A DNA stretch of 64,000 nucleotides from Panulirus ornatus (GCF_036320965.1 NC_092235.1:8554189-8618188); one strand, 5' to 3'; positions 23,557-35,333 are shown, counted from the stretch's first letter. Program-made: numbers and translations. Notes: a model not told the origin generated them from the letters alone.

Positions 23557-25123
23557 CAGAACAACTATTGTAGAATTTAGATCGTTCTGAACCATAGATG
23601 GAAGATGTTGGATCTTTACTTCATCGATGATTGGTATGTTGATGTTTTGGGGAATTCGTCCTAAACTCGGGATAGTTCTATCAATTTGTCCCAAATAATT
23701 ATCATGAGTGCCGAACAATTTGAAACTGGAACTGATAAGAATATCTTGTTGTCCTAACTGAATGTGTCCCAGAAATAAATAAGATTTGGGATGATTAGGT
23801 GGGCAATGAAGAAGAACATTTTGTGGGTCTGGGAAAAACAGTACGTGATACTGGTCCATACTTTCAATCCAAGGTTCATTAACAACAATATCCTTAAAGG
23901 AACAAGAACGAAGAACATTTTGTTGATGCCCAAAAAGTAGTTGGTACTTACATGAATTTGTTTGTAAATAATAGAAAACCAAGGTATTGGGCGGGGGGGG
24001 GGGCAAGTCAAGTTGTCAAGCAATGGTTTATGGCACAATGCTAAATCATCCATGGAGAGATGTGCAATCAATGAGGAATAAATATTTTATAATAGAAACT
24101 TCATGTTATCAGCAAGGACGATAGTTTTTTGCGACCCTTTTGTATAATTAAAAGAGAATGGTATTACGTTCACAAGGCTGTAAGTATTGGAGTCAGTGAA
24201 TGGTATGTGGATAATGACCGCTTCGAGGATCACGTCAACCGTTAGTAAGGAGTAATAACTGGCCACGTGATGCAGAGGGAGAGCTGGGGTGCAACCGAAT
24301 TTCGTAATCGCTTGTTTAATGGTACGTGTGAGTTCCGAGAAGGGAAAAAATGATGGTGTGACAACTTGGTTTACCAGATTATTAACATCTTCCAATAAGC
24401 CAGTGAAATAATATGCATGATAAGTGATCTGGGCATATAAACTATTAACATATGTGGAAATAGTCACTATAGCATATATGGGATTAAGAGACTTTGACAG
24501 TAGTACTACATGTTGTGTCAATTTATTAACGGTTAACATTATGTCATTCAAATATTTAGAATGTTGTTTTAAGATCCTAGCTTTAGCCTTGATATACCTT
24601 TCGTTAAGAAGTTGTTGAAATTGTAAGGACCTAACCTGATTCCTAACTGAATTAAGTTCTTCCTGAAGAGCAATACCAAACAAATATGATTGCAGGGACC
24701 AAACAAAATTAAGCAGACCTCTCTTGCTTCTCCTTTGCTTTTTCGTGTTCATCATGGCATTAGTATTTACTGGAGATTGTCTTGCATTATGCCATACAGA
24801 ATCACGCAGGTGCTATTCAGTTTCTAGGTCCACTGGTTTAACAAAGTTGGAGGAGGAGCAACACTACAGTTTCTGATGGACGCACTGGTGTAAAACTTGA
24901 GTAGGGTAGACCGTAAGCGAGGTACGGCCTCCATTAGTTTTACTAAATTATCGTAAGTGTAGGGTAGACCCTCCAGGCCCAACTTAACTGAGACTGTGTC
25001 CCTCACGAGGCGGACCCCGCGGGGAGTCGTGAGAAGGGCGCCTGGTACTGCCATGGTGTCATATACAGGAAGACACCATAAGGACTTGAGAAGGAAGAAC
25101 CTGGAAAATGATAAACTTAGCAA
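23557..25123 (-). pseudogene. Env-like fusion glycoprotein gene, decayed
   Basis: Three frames: 25123-24824 (hydrophobic N-terminal segment FFLLKSLWCLPVY, likely signal peptide, then the start of the surface part), 24755-24087 (the larger part) and 24071-23557. The second frame begins with a furin-type site (RSKR) followed by a hydrophobic glycine-led segment (GLLNFVWSLQSYLFGIA), the layout of fusion proteins in insect errantiviruses and the baculovirus F family. A helical region follows (LNSVRNQVRSLQFQQLLNER). Frameshifts divide the gene and the C-terminal membrane anchor is absent because the Penelope junction removes it. Not functional. The presence of env distinguishes this lineage from plain Gypsy retrotransposons. 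Confidence 0.75.
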
Positions 25124-25127
25124 CTTC

Positions 25128-26590
25128 TTAAAGGCGAGGTCTTAATGAATACTGATGTGTGTGTGGTGGTGTTGTGAGGGTGGTCGGTTGTGGTGTGGGG
25201 ACAGTCTGAACAGTGGTAGAAGTTGGTTGGGTGACATTGTTTGGGATTTGAGGAATACTGTCTGGTATGGTACCGGGATGATCATGTTCAGAATACTGTA
25301 AAACTTTCAAGTGATCCTCATGTTCTTCACGAATGTCACCTGTATTTAGATGTCAAACCCTAAACTTATGTCCCTTTAAATGAGCTAAGACTCTATAGGG
25401 ACCAGAAAATTTTGGGTCAAGTTTAGGAACCTCACTTGTAGAGTTAAATTCTTGCACCATTACCAAGAGTCCGGGAGCCACGTACCTTTGATGGTTTCGG
25501 GGATTTATCAGCCTGGTTCGTGAAGGTTGTAGTGGCTTCACCTAGATTTTCCTTGATCCTTTGATGAATCAATTGAATCGTGCGATATTTTTCCGCTACA
25601 ACTGATCTCTGGACCGCTGGACATGAAGGAGGGGACGCTATTATGTCATACGGCAACACTTTATCAAAACCGTGTAAGGCGTGGAAGGGTGTGTCTCCAA
25701 CTGACTTATGATATGCAGAGTTTAATGAACATTGGACATCAGACAGGTACTCACTTCATTCATCATGATCAAAATTACTGTTGGTGGGAAGACACTGGAG
25801 GATCTTATGGTTCAACCTTTCTGCCAGGCCATTCGAGGCTGGGTGATGTGCCATTATATTACATTTACTTATGTTATACAATTTACAGAGTTCTTCTAAT
25901 AATGAGTTATCAAATTCTCCACCATTATCTGTGACTAAAATCTTCGGCGCATTATGTCTGTCTAAGATATGTTTTTTGAACGCCTTAGCGACCATAGCTG
26001 CGTCTTTATTTTGAACTGGAACTAATTCACAATATCTCGTAAAGGCATCAGTAATTACTAAAATGTATCTGTAGCCTGCCATGGACCTAGGAAAACCTCC
26101 TAATATGTCCATATAAACTCTTTCCCATGAGTATGAAGGTAAAGGATATATCGACACAGTCTGCGGGGTAGTGGGACTTCCCTTGTATGTGTTACATGTT
26201 TGGTACCTCAAAATATGATCTGAAATGTTTTTCTGCATTCTTAGTCAGAAATACCTCAAACGAGTTTGCTTATAGCATCTATCTGCGCCTGGGTGTGAGG
26301 CCTGCGGTGAATCATGTGCTAACTTCTAGAAATCCTGTACTAATGGTGTTGGAATTATTGTTTGCTTAACGACACGGGCGGGCACTCCTAATTTCGCGTC
26401 CCTGCACAAGACTCCCCCACTGTGCTAAATACAATTCTCTGACTGGAACAACTGTTTTTGCATACATTGAAGATCTTACACCCTCTAGGTATTCTATGAC
26501 AGGACCCCAGACTGGGTCATCTCGTTGATGTCGTGTCAACCTTTCTACATCAAAATCTACGGAGGTATTACCTACAGTGACTGTACCCAC
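25128..26590 (-). pseudogene. Integrase region of copy A
   Basis: Integrase in pieces: the upstream tether (26590-26366), zinc-finger region (HDSPQASHPG, about 26310-26280), the catalytic core at 26238-25756 (MDILGGFP, ITDAFTRYCELVPV, LVTDNGGEFDNSLL, HHPASNGLAERLNH, giving the D-D-E triad), and the C-terminal part with a GPY-like module (PKFSGPYRVLAHLKG) at 25541-25353 and a Pro/Thr-rich tail (25310-25128). Stops at the zinc finger and after about 25756 inactivate it. The second cysteine of the HHCC finger is replaced (RYQTCNTYKG). Confidence 0.82.
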
Positions 26591-26667
26591 TCTGCGGGAG
26601 AGTGCGTCTGCAACTACATTGGATGAGCCAGAAACAAAGCGAAAATCTGGGTCAAATGCTTGTATAG

Positions 26668-26949
26668 TTAAAAACCACCTCTGAAACCTTCCTGTAGGAT
26701 CTTGTCTTTGAAAATACCTAACAGTGCTCTGTGATCTGTATAAACTGTAATAGGGTAACCATATATGTATTCCTTAAAGTGTTTGAGTGCCCAAAAAACT
26801 GCAAGGCCTTCCAATTCTGTTACTGAGTATTTCGATTCCGTCGTCGAACATGTACAGCTCGCATAAGCTATGGGAAAAAATCTACCCCTATTTGACTCCT
26901 GCATAAGTGCAGCTTCGAGACCCTGTTTACAGGCGTCTGTTGTGTGCAA
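26668..26949 (-). pseudogene. RNase H domain of copy A
   Basis: Starts HTTDACKQGLEAALMQ (first catalytic Asp), then FPIAYASCT, TTESKYSVTELEGLAVFWAL (second acidic residue) and VYTDHRALLGIF (third Asp). It is separated from the RT by a frameshift near 26960. It would remove RNA template during reverse transcription. Confidence 0.85.
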
Positions 26950-26997
26950 AATGAAGGGTTTCTCAAAAGTTGGGAAATCGAAGGATAGGCGACTCGA

Positions 26998-27837
26998 TCA
27001 AGTATTGTTTGAATAAGCTGAATGCACTGTAGACCACTGGAATGTAACTCCCTGTTTCAGAAATGAAGTGAGGGGGTTTGTGATCTTCGCGAAAATAGCG
27101 ATAAATCTTCGATAATATCTTGCTAAACCAAGGAAGGATTTGACCTTGTCTGTTGTGGAGGGGACTGGCCATTCTACAATTGTTTTGACTTTATCTGCAT
27201 TAGGTTCAATACAGTTTTCATCAACGGTGTGACCTAAGTAATTAATTCTTGTTTGTAGAAAGGAACATTTGGATAACTTGACTTTTAGGTTCGCATCCTT
27301 AAGTCGTAGAAATACTCTCTCAAGACTTTTGAAATGAGAAGCAATATCTGGAGACATGACAATTATATCATCAAGATAAACCAATACATCTTGGCCCAAC
27401 ATGTGACGACAAATGTTAGTCATTAACCTTGAGAAGGTGATCACCGGTGAGGAATGAAGACCGAAGGCCATGATGCATATGAACTGCCAATGACCATCTG
27501 GCGTACTGAACACAGTCAGGGGGCGGCTTTCCTCTGACAAGGGAATCTGCCAAAATCCGCTCAATGAATCCAAAGTTGAAAATACCTTATTGTTACCGAG
27601 GCTATGAAGAAGCTCTGATTCCACTGGTAATGGGAAACCATCTTTCAAAGTGACCTTGTTGTTGAGTTTTCTAAAATCTATGACTGGTCTAAAAGTTCCG
27701 TCCTTTTTCGGAACGATCAGAAGTGGTGAATTCCATGGTGATCGTGATTCCTCTATGACCTTATCTTTCAACATGTCCTGAACAAGTTTGTTTGCTGTCT
27801 TTCTGCACGTGTGGCAAGCGATAGGCTGGGACGTCAA
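26998..27837 (-). pseudogene. Reverse transcriptase of copy A
   Basis: 280 codons with all core RT blocks: WNSPLLIVPKKDGTFRPVID, LHSLGNNKVFSTLDSLSGFW, AFGLHSSPVITFSRLM, the active site LVYLDDIIV and YLGHTVDENCIEP, then FLGLARYYRRFI. The domain itself is intact; only the flanking frames are broken. Typical Gypsy-group RT. Confidence 0.9.
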
Positions 27838-28870
27838 TGGGACGTGTGTTTTTCTCTAAGTTGATAGTGTGAACATCCAAATGAGTTCTACCGAGTGGTT
27901 CTCCTGATAAGGCAATAGTAGACCTATACTGGTTAAGTAAATCTGTTAACTGGTCAACATGTTTGGTTAATCCTACCTTGGATATCATGTCAGGGGTGAT
28001 GGTGGGGAGCTGACTCGAGCCGTGCACTGCTGAGTCAGGGGTAGGAGGAGTAGGTGGTAGTGGGTTAATGGAATGTGAGACTAGACGGATATTAAACTCA
28101 TGCAACTCCTCGTCTTGAATTCCCGACTTCAAAACGGAGAATTCCACAAGCTTGGCCCCTTTACGGAGACGGACAGGAGTGGGTCCCGTATTGGCAATGT
28201 ATATGATGACCTCTCCATCTGGGGTCTCATGAATAGAGGCGTCCATCCATAGTCCTTTGACAGTTAGTGAGGAATGTTCAGCAACTACTCTTAGTGCCAG
28301 ATCACCCTGACTATGTCTGAGTCCATGATCATTCATCCATGTTCGAGAAAGTGAGAGAGGAACCTTCGTTAATGTGTCACTATGCAGAGTCATGTTGGTT
28401 CTCAGTTTACCAGGACAATGATGAGTAGAAAAGTAAAAAGGATGCGCATTGTCTACCGTGAAGCAGGACGTGGAAGCAGATGTATTAATGACTCTGACTG
28501 AGTGAGAACTCTTCTCTGACAATGGCAAGAACGTATTATCAACACAAACCACATGATAAATAGGACAGATCTTATGTTGTGCCACACATAGAGTGGCGTC
28601 CTTGTAACAAGTTAGCAGGAAACGTTACACGACGAACAATGTAAGGGGTTACGGTAATGACCGAGTCGCCTATGAGAATGTTCATTTCAATAGTGCCCCT
28701 TACGTCGAGATTTTCATTTGAGATACTTTGAAGGGATGGGTAAAAGTCCGAGCATTGAACAAGTTGAGTGCGCCCCATTAATGGTTGAATAAAATCACAA
28801 TGAATGACATCTGCTTCCGTGCTTCTGTCTAGAAATATTGTGATTGGTTTATCCTGGAAAGAACACAGTA
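27761..28870 (-). pseudogene. Protease and spacer of copy A
   Basis: The protease starts near 28860 with IFLDRSTEADVI, where the active-site DSG/DTG reads DRS, so it is probably inactive, and ends ANLLQGRHSM at about 28600. It is followed by a 275-codon frame (28585-27761) with a conserved spacer (NMTLHSDTLTKVPLSLSRTW) leading to the RT. In copy B the protease keeps DSSAEADVI. Confidence 0.72.
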
Positions 28871-28961
28871 AATCGAAACTTGTAATGTGAGAAAATGGCG
28901 AAGAACGAAAATGTCTTAAGAGTTCCTTATGTGATGGAGTCTTGTCATGAGCGAGAGATTG

Positions 28962-29243
28962 TCAGTGTTGATAATGACATGATGAACCTGTGTTAGATGA
29001 CGTCTGTCTAGCTAATGCTCGACATTCCGCTGAAGTGTGTCTAGCGTTGCTATGATATGAACACCTGCTTGGTGGTGTTGGGCGCGAGCGGGTGAAGGTC
29101 AGCCTGATGTCTGACTGCAGGAAATCATGACTAGGTCGGCAGAATTGTGACGACCGAGGTTGTGATGACATGGGTTGTTGACTGCGTTTGTTGTTCTGGT
29201 CGAGGCTCACGTGAGAATGAGTCCCATGTGTAAGGACACACAT
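28962..29243 (-). pseudogene. C-terminal gag fragment with zinc-finger-like motif
   Basis: 94 codons; ends RCSYHSNARHTSAECRALAR, which has the C-x2-H-x4-H-x4-C spacing often found at the end of gag in this Gypsy lineage. The rest is Ser/Gln/Arg-rich. The upstream part of gag is missing because the copy breaks into the minisatellite at 29362. Confidence 0.6.
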
Positions 29244-29362
29244 TCGCTTTATGTCCTGGTTGGCGACACCGGAAGCACGTCACTTTATGTGAGTGTTTGT
29301 CATCACTGAATCACTGTATTTGACCGTGAGAAGAATGACTGTGTTGACTACTAGAATCTTTC

Positions 29363-30362
29363 GGCCTGGGTGTGCGGCCTGGGGTCGCCTGTGTTTGCGG
29401 CCTGGGTGTGCGGCCTGGGGTCGCCTGGGTGTACGGCCTGGGTGTGCAGCCTGGGTGTGCGGCCTGGGGTCGCATGGGTGTGCGGCCTTGGTGTGCGGTC
29501 TCTGTGTGCGACCTGGGGTCGCATGGGTGTGCGGCCTGGGTGTGCGGCCTGAGGTCGCCTGGGTTTGCGGCCTGGGTGTGCGGCTTGGGTGTGAGACCTG
29601 GGGTCGCCTGGGTGTGCGGCCTGGGGTCGCCTAGGTGTGCGGCCTGGGTGTGTGGCCTGGGGTTGCCTGGGTGTGCGGCCTGGGTGTGCTGCCTGGGGTC
29701 GCCTGGGTGTGCAGCTTGGGTGTGCGGCCTGGGGTTGCCTGGGTGTGCGGCCTGGGTGTGCTGCCTGGGGTCGCCTGGGTGTGCAGCTTGGGTGTGCGGC
29801 CTGGGTGTACGGCCTGGGTTTGCCTGGATGTGCGGCCTGGGGTCGCCTGGGTGTGTGGCCTGGGGTCGCCTGAGTGTGCAGCCTGAGGTCGCCTGGGTGT
29901 GCAGCCTAGGTGTGCAGCCTAGGTGTGCGGCCTGGGTGTGCGGCCTGGGTGTGCGGCCTGGGTGTGCGGCCTGGGTGTGCAGCCTCGGTGTGCGGCCTTG
30001 GGTCGCCTGGGTGTGCGGCCTGGGGACGCCTGGGTGTGCAGCCTAGGTGTGCAGCCTAGGTGTGCGGCCTGGGTGTGCGGCCTGGGTGTGCGGCCTGGAG
30101 TCACCTGGGTGTGCGGCCTGGGTGTGCGGCCTGGGTGTGCAGCTTGGGTGTGCGGCCTGGGTGTGCGGCCTTGGGTCGCCTGGGTGTGCAGCCTGGGTGT
30201 GCAGCCTAGATGTGCGGCCTGGGTGTGCGGCCTGGAGTCACCTGGGTGTGCGGCCTGGGGTCGCCTGGGTGTGCGGCCTGGGTGTGCGGCCTGGGTGTGC
30301 GGCCTGGGGTCGCCTGGGTGTGCGGCCTGGGGTCGCCTGGGTGTGCGGCCTGGGTGTGCGGC
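29363..30362. repeat. GC-rich minisatellite grown from the integrase zinc-finger codons
   Basis: About 1 kb of mixed 15-bp (GTGTGCGGCCTGGGT) and ~24-bp (GTGTGCGGCCTGGGGTCGCC plus TGG) units. On the minus strand it stays open (30470-29919) and reads as repeats of QAAHPG and QAAHPGRTPRRP. The single-copy seed is visible in copy A at 26280-26310 (HDSPQASHPG). The array bridges the broken integrase of copy B and the broken gag of copy A. Confidence 0.9.
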
Positions 30363-30439
30363 CTGTGGTGAATCATGTGCGAACTTCAAGAAATCCTGTA
30401 CTAATGTTGTTGGAATGATTGTCTGTTTAACAACACGGG

Positions 30440-31620
30440 CGAGCACTCCTAATTTCGCGTCCCTGCACAAGACTCCCTCACTGTGCTAAATACATTTCTG
30501 TGACTGGAACAAGTGTCTTAGCATCCAAGAAAGATCTTATACCCTCTAGGAATTCTATGACAGGACCCCAGACTGGGTCATCCCGTTGATGCTGTCTCAA
30601 CCTCTCTATATCAACATCTACGAGGCTATTATTTACAGTGACTGTACCCACTCTGCGGGAAAGCGCGTCTGCAACTACATTGGATGAGCCAGAAACAAAA
30701 CGAAAATCTGGGTCAAATGTTTGTATAGTTAAAAACCACCTCTGAAACTTTTCTGTAGGATATTGTCTTTGACAAATACTTCACAGTGCTCTGTGATCTG
30801 TATAAACTGTAATAGGGTAACCATATATGTATTCTTTAAGATGTTGAGTGCCCAAACTACTGTAAGACCTTCTAACTCAGTTACTGAGTATAAGTTAAAC
30901 ACATTGTCTTGCGCTGTGGTCCACCACTGGAATGTAACTTCCTGTTTCAATAGTGAAGTGAGTGGGTGGACGATCTCCGCGAAATTAGCGATAAATCTTC
31001 GATAATATCCTGCTAAACCAAGGAAGGATTTGACCTTGTCTGTTGTGGAAGGGACTGGCCATTCTACAATTGTGTTTACTTTATGTGCATTAGGTTGAAT
31101 ACCGTTTTCATCAACGGTGTGATGTAAGTAATTAATTATTGTTTGTAGAAAGGAACATTTGGATAACTTGACTTTTAGGTTCGCATCCTTAAGTCGTAGA
31201 AATACTCTCTCAAGACTTTTGAAATGAGAAGCAATATCTGGAGACATGACAATTATATCATCAAGATAAACCAATACATCTTTGCCCAACATGTGACGAC
31301 AAATGTTAGTCATTAACCTTGAGAAGGTGATCACCGGTGAGGAATGAAGACCGAAGGCCATGATGCATATGAACTGCCAATGACCATCTGGCGTACTGAA
31401 CACAGTCAGGGGGCGGCTTTCCTCTGACAAGGGAATCTGCCAAAATCCGCTCAATAAATCCAAAGTTGAAAATACCTTATTGTTACCGAGGCTATGAAGA
31501 AGTTCTGATACCACTGGTAATGGGAAACCATCTTTCAAAGTGACCTTGGTGTTGAGTTTTCTAAAATCTATGACTGAGTCTTAAAGTTCCGTCCTTTTTC
31601 GGAACGATCAGATGTGGTTA
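30440..31620 (-). pseudogene. RT and shortened RNase H of copy B
   Basis: The 31538-30729 frame covers most of the RT (LHSLGNNKVFSTLDLLSGFW, AFGLHSSPVITFSRLM, LVYLDDIIV). Immediately after FQWWTTAQDNVFNLY it jumps to YSVTELEGLTVVWALN: the first RNase H catalytic segment (TTDACKQG in copy A) is deleted, fusing RT to the second half of RNase H. The DHR motif is also changed (ITEHCEVF). The N-terminal RT block lies out of frame at 31560-31700. Confidence 0.85.
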
Positions 31621-31861
31621 ACTCCATGGTGGTCGTGATTCCTCTATAACATTATCTTTCAACATGTCCTGAACAAGTTTGTTTGCTGTGTCTTTGTGTG
31701 CGTGTGTGTGGCAATTGATAAGCTGGGACGTAGATGGGACTTGTGTGTTTTCCTCTAAGTTAATAATGTAAACATCCAAGTGGTTCTCTTGATAAGGCAA
31801 TGGTAGACCTATACTGGTTAAGTGGTCAACATGCTTGGTTAATCCTACCTTGGATATCATG

Positions 31862-32606
31862 TGATGGTGGGGAGGAGACGTACACTGCTGAGTCATGGGT
31901 GATGGTGGGGAGGAGACGTGCACTGCTGTCAGGGGTGATGGTGGGGAGGAGACATGCACTGCTGTCAGGGGTGATGGTGGGGAGGAGACGTGCACTGTTG
32001 AGTCAGGGGTGATGGTGGGGACGGGACATGCACTGCTGTCAGGGGTGATGGTGGGGAGGGGACGTGCACTGTTGAGTCAGGGGTGATGTTGGGGAGGAGA
32101 CGTGCACTGCTGGGTCAGGGGTGATGGTGGGGAGGGGGCGTGCACGGCTGAGTCAGGGGTGATGGTGGGGAGGGGACGTGCACTGTTGAGTCAGGGGTGA
32201 TGTTGGGGAGGGGACGTGCACGGCTGAGTCAGAGGTGATGGTGGGGAGGGGACGTGCACGGCTGGGTCAGGGGTGATGGTTGGGAGGGGACGTGCACTGC
32301 TGGGTCAGGGGTGATGGTGGGGAGGGGACGTGCACGGCTGAGTCATGGGTGATGGTGGGGAGGGGACGTGCACTGTTGAGTCATGGGTGATGGTGGGGAG
32401 GTGACGTGCACTGCTGAGTCAGGGGTGATGGTGGGGAGGTGACGTGCACTGCTGGGTCAGGGGTGATGGTGGGGAGGGGACGTGCACGGCTGAGTCATGG
32501 GTGATGGTGGGGTGGGGACGTGCACTGCTGGGTCAGGGGTGATGGTGGGGAGGTGACGTGCACTGCTGAGTCAGGGGTGATGGTGGGGAGGTGACGTGTA
32601 CTGCTG
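31862..32606. repeat. ~38-bp minisatellite inside pol of copy B
   Basis: About 19 units of GGGGTGATGGTGGGGAGGTG then ACGTGCACTGCTGAGTCA. Copy A has this sequence only once (about 27993-28050), between protease and RT. Minus-strand reading is VHVSSPPSPLT-type repeats at its ends. Confidence 0.9.
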
Positions 32607-33442
32607 AGTCACAGGTAGGAGCAGTAGGTGGTGGTGGGTTAGTGGAATGTGAGACTAGGCGGATGTCTGCGATCAGGCAACCCTCGTCTTGAACTCCCGA
32701 CTTCAAGACGGAGAATTCCACCAGCTTAGCACCTCTGCGGAGACGGACAGTTGTGGGTCCCGTATTGGCAATGTATATGGTGACCTCTCCATCTGGGGTC
32801 TCATGAATAGAGGCGTCCATCATGGATAGTCGTGTGACAGTTAGTGAGGAAGGTTCAGCAACTACTCTTAGTGCCAGATCACCCTGACTATGTCTGAGTC
32901 CATGATCATTCATCCATGTTCGAGAAAGTGAGAGAGGAACCTTCGTTAATGTGTCACTATGCAGAGTCATGTTGGTTCTCAGTTTACCAGGACAATGGTG
33001 AGTGGAAAAGTGAAATGGATGCATATTGTCTACCGTGAAGCAGGACCCACGTGGAAGCAGATATATTAATGGCTAACTGAGTGAGAACTCTGACAATATC
33101 AGGAACATATTATTAACACAAACAACATTTTCATGATAAATAGGACAGATCTTATGTTGTGCCACACATAGAGTGGCGTCCTAGTAACAAGTTAGCAGGA
33201 AAAGTTACACCACGAACAATGTAAGGGGTTACTGTAATGACCGAGTCGCCTATGCGAATGTTCATTTCAATAGTGCCCCTTACGTCGAGATTTTCATCTG
33301 AGATAATTTGAAGGGATGGGTAAAAGTCCGAGTATTGAACAATTTGAGTGCGCCCCATTAATGGTTGAATAAAATCACAATGAATGACATCTGCTTCCGC
33401 GCTGCTGTCTAGAAACATTGGCTTATCCTGAGAAGAACCCAC
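32533..33442 (-). pseudogene. Protease and spacer of copy B
   Basis: The protease frame 33442-33152 has FLDSSAEADVI (active-site Asp), a flap-region segment, and ANLLLGRHSM. The 33024-32533 frame is the same spacer as in copy A (NMTLHSDTLTKVPLSLSRTW), running into the minisatellite. A deletion and frameshift near 33060-33120 separate them. Confidence 0.75.
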
Positions 33443-33616
33443 TAAATCGAAACTTGTAATGTGAGAAAATGGCGAAGAACGAGAATGTCTTAAGAGTTTC
33501 TTATGTGATGGAGTCTTGTCATGAGAGAGAGATTGTCATTGTTGATAATGACATGATGAACCTGTGTTAGGTGACGTCTGTCTAGCTAAGGCTCGGTTGA
33601 AGTGTGTCTAGCGTTG

Positions 33617-33832
33617 CTATGATATGAACACCAGCTTGGTTGTGTTGGGCGGGTGAAGGTCAGCCTGATGTCTGACTGCAGGAAATGATGACTCGCTCAC
33701 CGGAATTGTGACCGAGGTTGTGATGACATGGGTGGTTGACTGCCTTGGTTCTGGTCGAGGCTCACGTGAGAATGACTCCCATGTGTAAGGACACACATTC
33801 ACCCTTGTCATTGTTGGCGACACCGGAAGCAC
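33617..33832 (-). pseudogene. Gag remnant of copy B
   Basis: Corresponds to 29243-28962 of copy A by nucleotide alignment (GTGAGAATGACTCCCATGTG and CAGCCTGATGTCTGACTGCA), but small deletions shift the frame and destroy the zinc-finger-like motif. Confidence 0.6.
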
Positions 33833-34486
33833 GTCACTTTATGTGAGTGTTTGTCATCACTGAATCGCTGTATTTGACCATGAGAAGAATGATTGTGTTG
33901 ACCACTAGAATGTTACGTCACACTTTGGGAAGCCGACACCCTCCCCAGTGTCTTGGTGTTGGAATAACCACCTTTCTTTTGAGTGTAATTCAACACTTTT
34001 GTTACTGACCCACAATGATGGGTCGATGTTCTCATTAAGTAACCGTCGTCTTACGTCTGGAGGTCAGGTCCTTCAGAATGAAGGTTATGTGTAATAAACG
34101 CATGAATGTTTGCACATGAGTTTCAGGTTCATCATGGCCGATATGCATGATGAGGATTCATAAGTCTGCCTAACTAATCTCATTCTTCCATGTAAGGTAC
34201 TCCAGTGATGAGGGACTGACGTATCATCCAAGTATGTTGTGTTAAGAGCACGTAAAAGGACATGTAGTGTATAAGAATAGTACCAATGTATGAAAACATA
34301 AGAAAGAATATTTGCAAGAATAACTGAAAACTTAGATTAATTTGCTAAACTACAAAGATGAATAATCATATTACCCAAAAGTGTATATATGTCTATATTT
34401 ATAGACTAAGAACTAGTAACACACAAAAGGAGCATACCTCACAGAGTGAACCATTTTGACACAGTTCTTGTCTGAATGGGAGATTC
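33833..34486. other. Decayed gag or leader of copy B
   Basis: No long frame. Its start (to about 33905) still aligns with 29281-29362 of copy A; beyond this copy A has no counterpart. Probably the gag body, degraded. Confidence 0.5.
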
Positions 34487-34925
34487 GCTTACGAAGCCGT
34501 CTTGGCTGTAGCGAGGTGAAGATGTGTGCAGAGTAGCGGCTCGCTGGCTGTAGCGAGGTAAAGATGTGTGCAGAGTAGCGACTCGCTGGCTGTAGCGAGG
34601 TAAAGATGTGTGCAGAGTAGCGGCTGGCTGGGTGTAGCGAGGTGAAGATGTGTGCAGAGTAGCGACTCGCTGGGTGTAGCGAGGTGAAGATGTGTGCAGA
34701 GTAGCGGCTCGCTGGGTGTAGCGAGGTGAAGATGTGTGCAGAGTAGCGACTCGCTGGGTGTAGCGAGGTGGTGTGTGCAGAGTAGCGGTTGCCTGGGTGT
34801 AGCGAGGTGAAGATGTGTGCAGAGTAGCGACTCGCTGGGTGTAGCGAGGTGAAGACGTGTGCAGAGTAGCGACTCGCTGGGTGTAGCGAGGTGAAGATGT
34901 GTGCAGAGTAGCGACTCGCTAGCAG
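34487..34925. repeat. 42-bp minisatellite x~10 in the leader of copy B
   Basis: Unit GTAGCGAGGTGAAGATGTGT then GCAGAGTAGCGACTCGCTGGGT. Unit length is a multiple of three, so the minus frame stays open with 14-residue repeats (ASRYSAHIFTSLHP). One unit has a 9-bp deletion near 34770. Confidence 0.9.
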
Positions 34926-35333
34926 GAAAGTTGAGTGAGCGACAAGGGCTGGACCACGCGATGCTGACGTCTGGGATGTCGCCACGGCTGATGATGACGC
35001 GTCTCTGGAGCGGTTGACAAGATGACCTCCACGTTGGTGTTGGCAGGATGGCTGACCTTGCTTGACACGTCTGGATGTGATGACAACACTGCACGGCGGT
35101 GGCGCTGTCTTGATGCCCTTGCAAGCGACACAGTGTCAGCAATGCAATAAAGGCGTATCTTCACTGCATTGAGGTACGGGTGATGGAGAACGCAGCCGGC
35201 CATGGGGTTCCGCCCTTAACGTCCACAGGAGGGAGCACCAGGACTGTGTCAGGTAGGCTTGTATGACTGCTGGCAACACCAGACGTAGAAATATGAAGTA
35301 GATGTGACGGTCGTGTGTGGTCACGTGGGTTCT

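Larger units (their letters stand above)
23557..29362 (-). mobile_element. Errantivirus-like Gypsy element, copy A (gag end-pol-env, no LTRs)
   Basis: Order on the minus strand: gag zinc-finger region (29243-28962), protease (about 28860-28572), RT (27837-26998), RNase H (26949-26668), integrase (about 26360-25353), then env (25123-23557). No LTR is present: the 5' side breaks into a minisatellite at 29362 and the 3' side into Penelope sequence at 23556. Old endogenous copy with several frameshifts. A second copy, B, follows at 30363-35763 in the same orientation. Confidence 0.9.

Noticed and set aside
29293..30489. Plus-strand frames with CGLGVRPGCAAW repeats
   Set aside because: They are the opposite strand of the GC-rich minisatellite; openness in several frames follows from unit composition.
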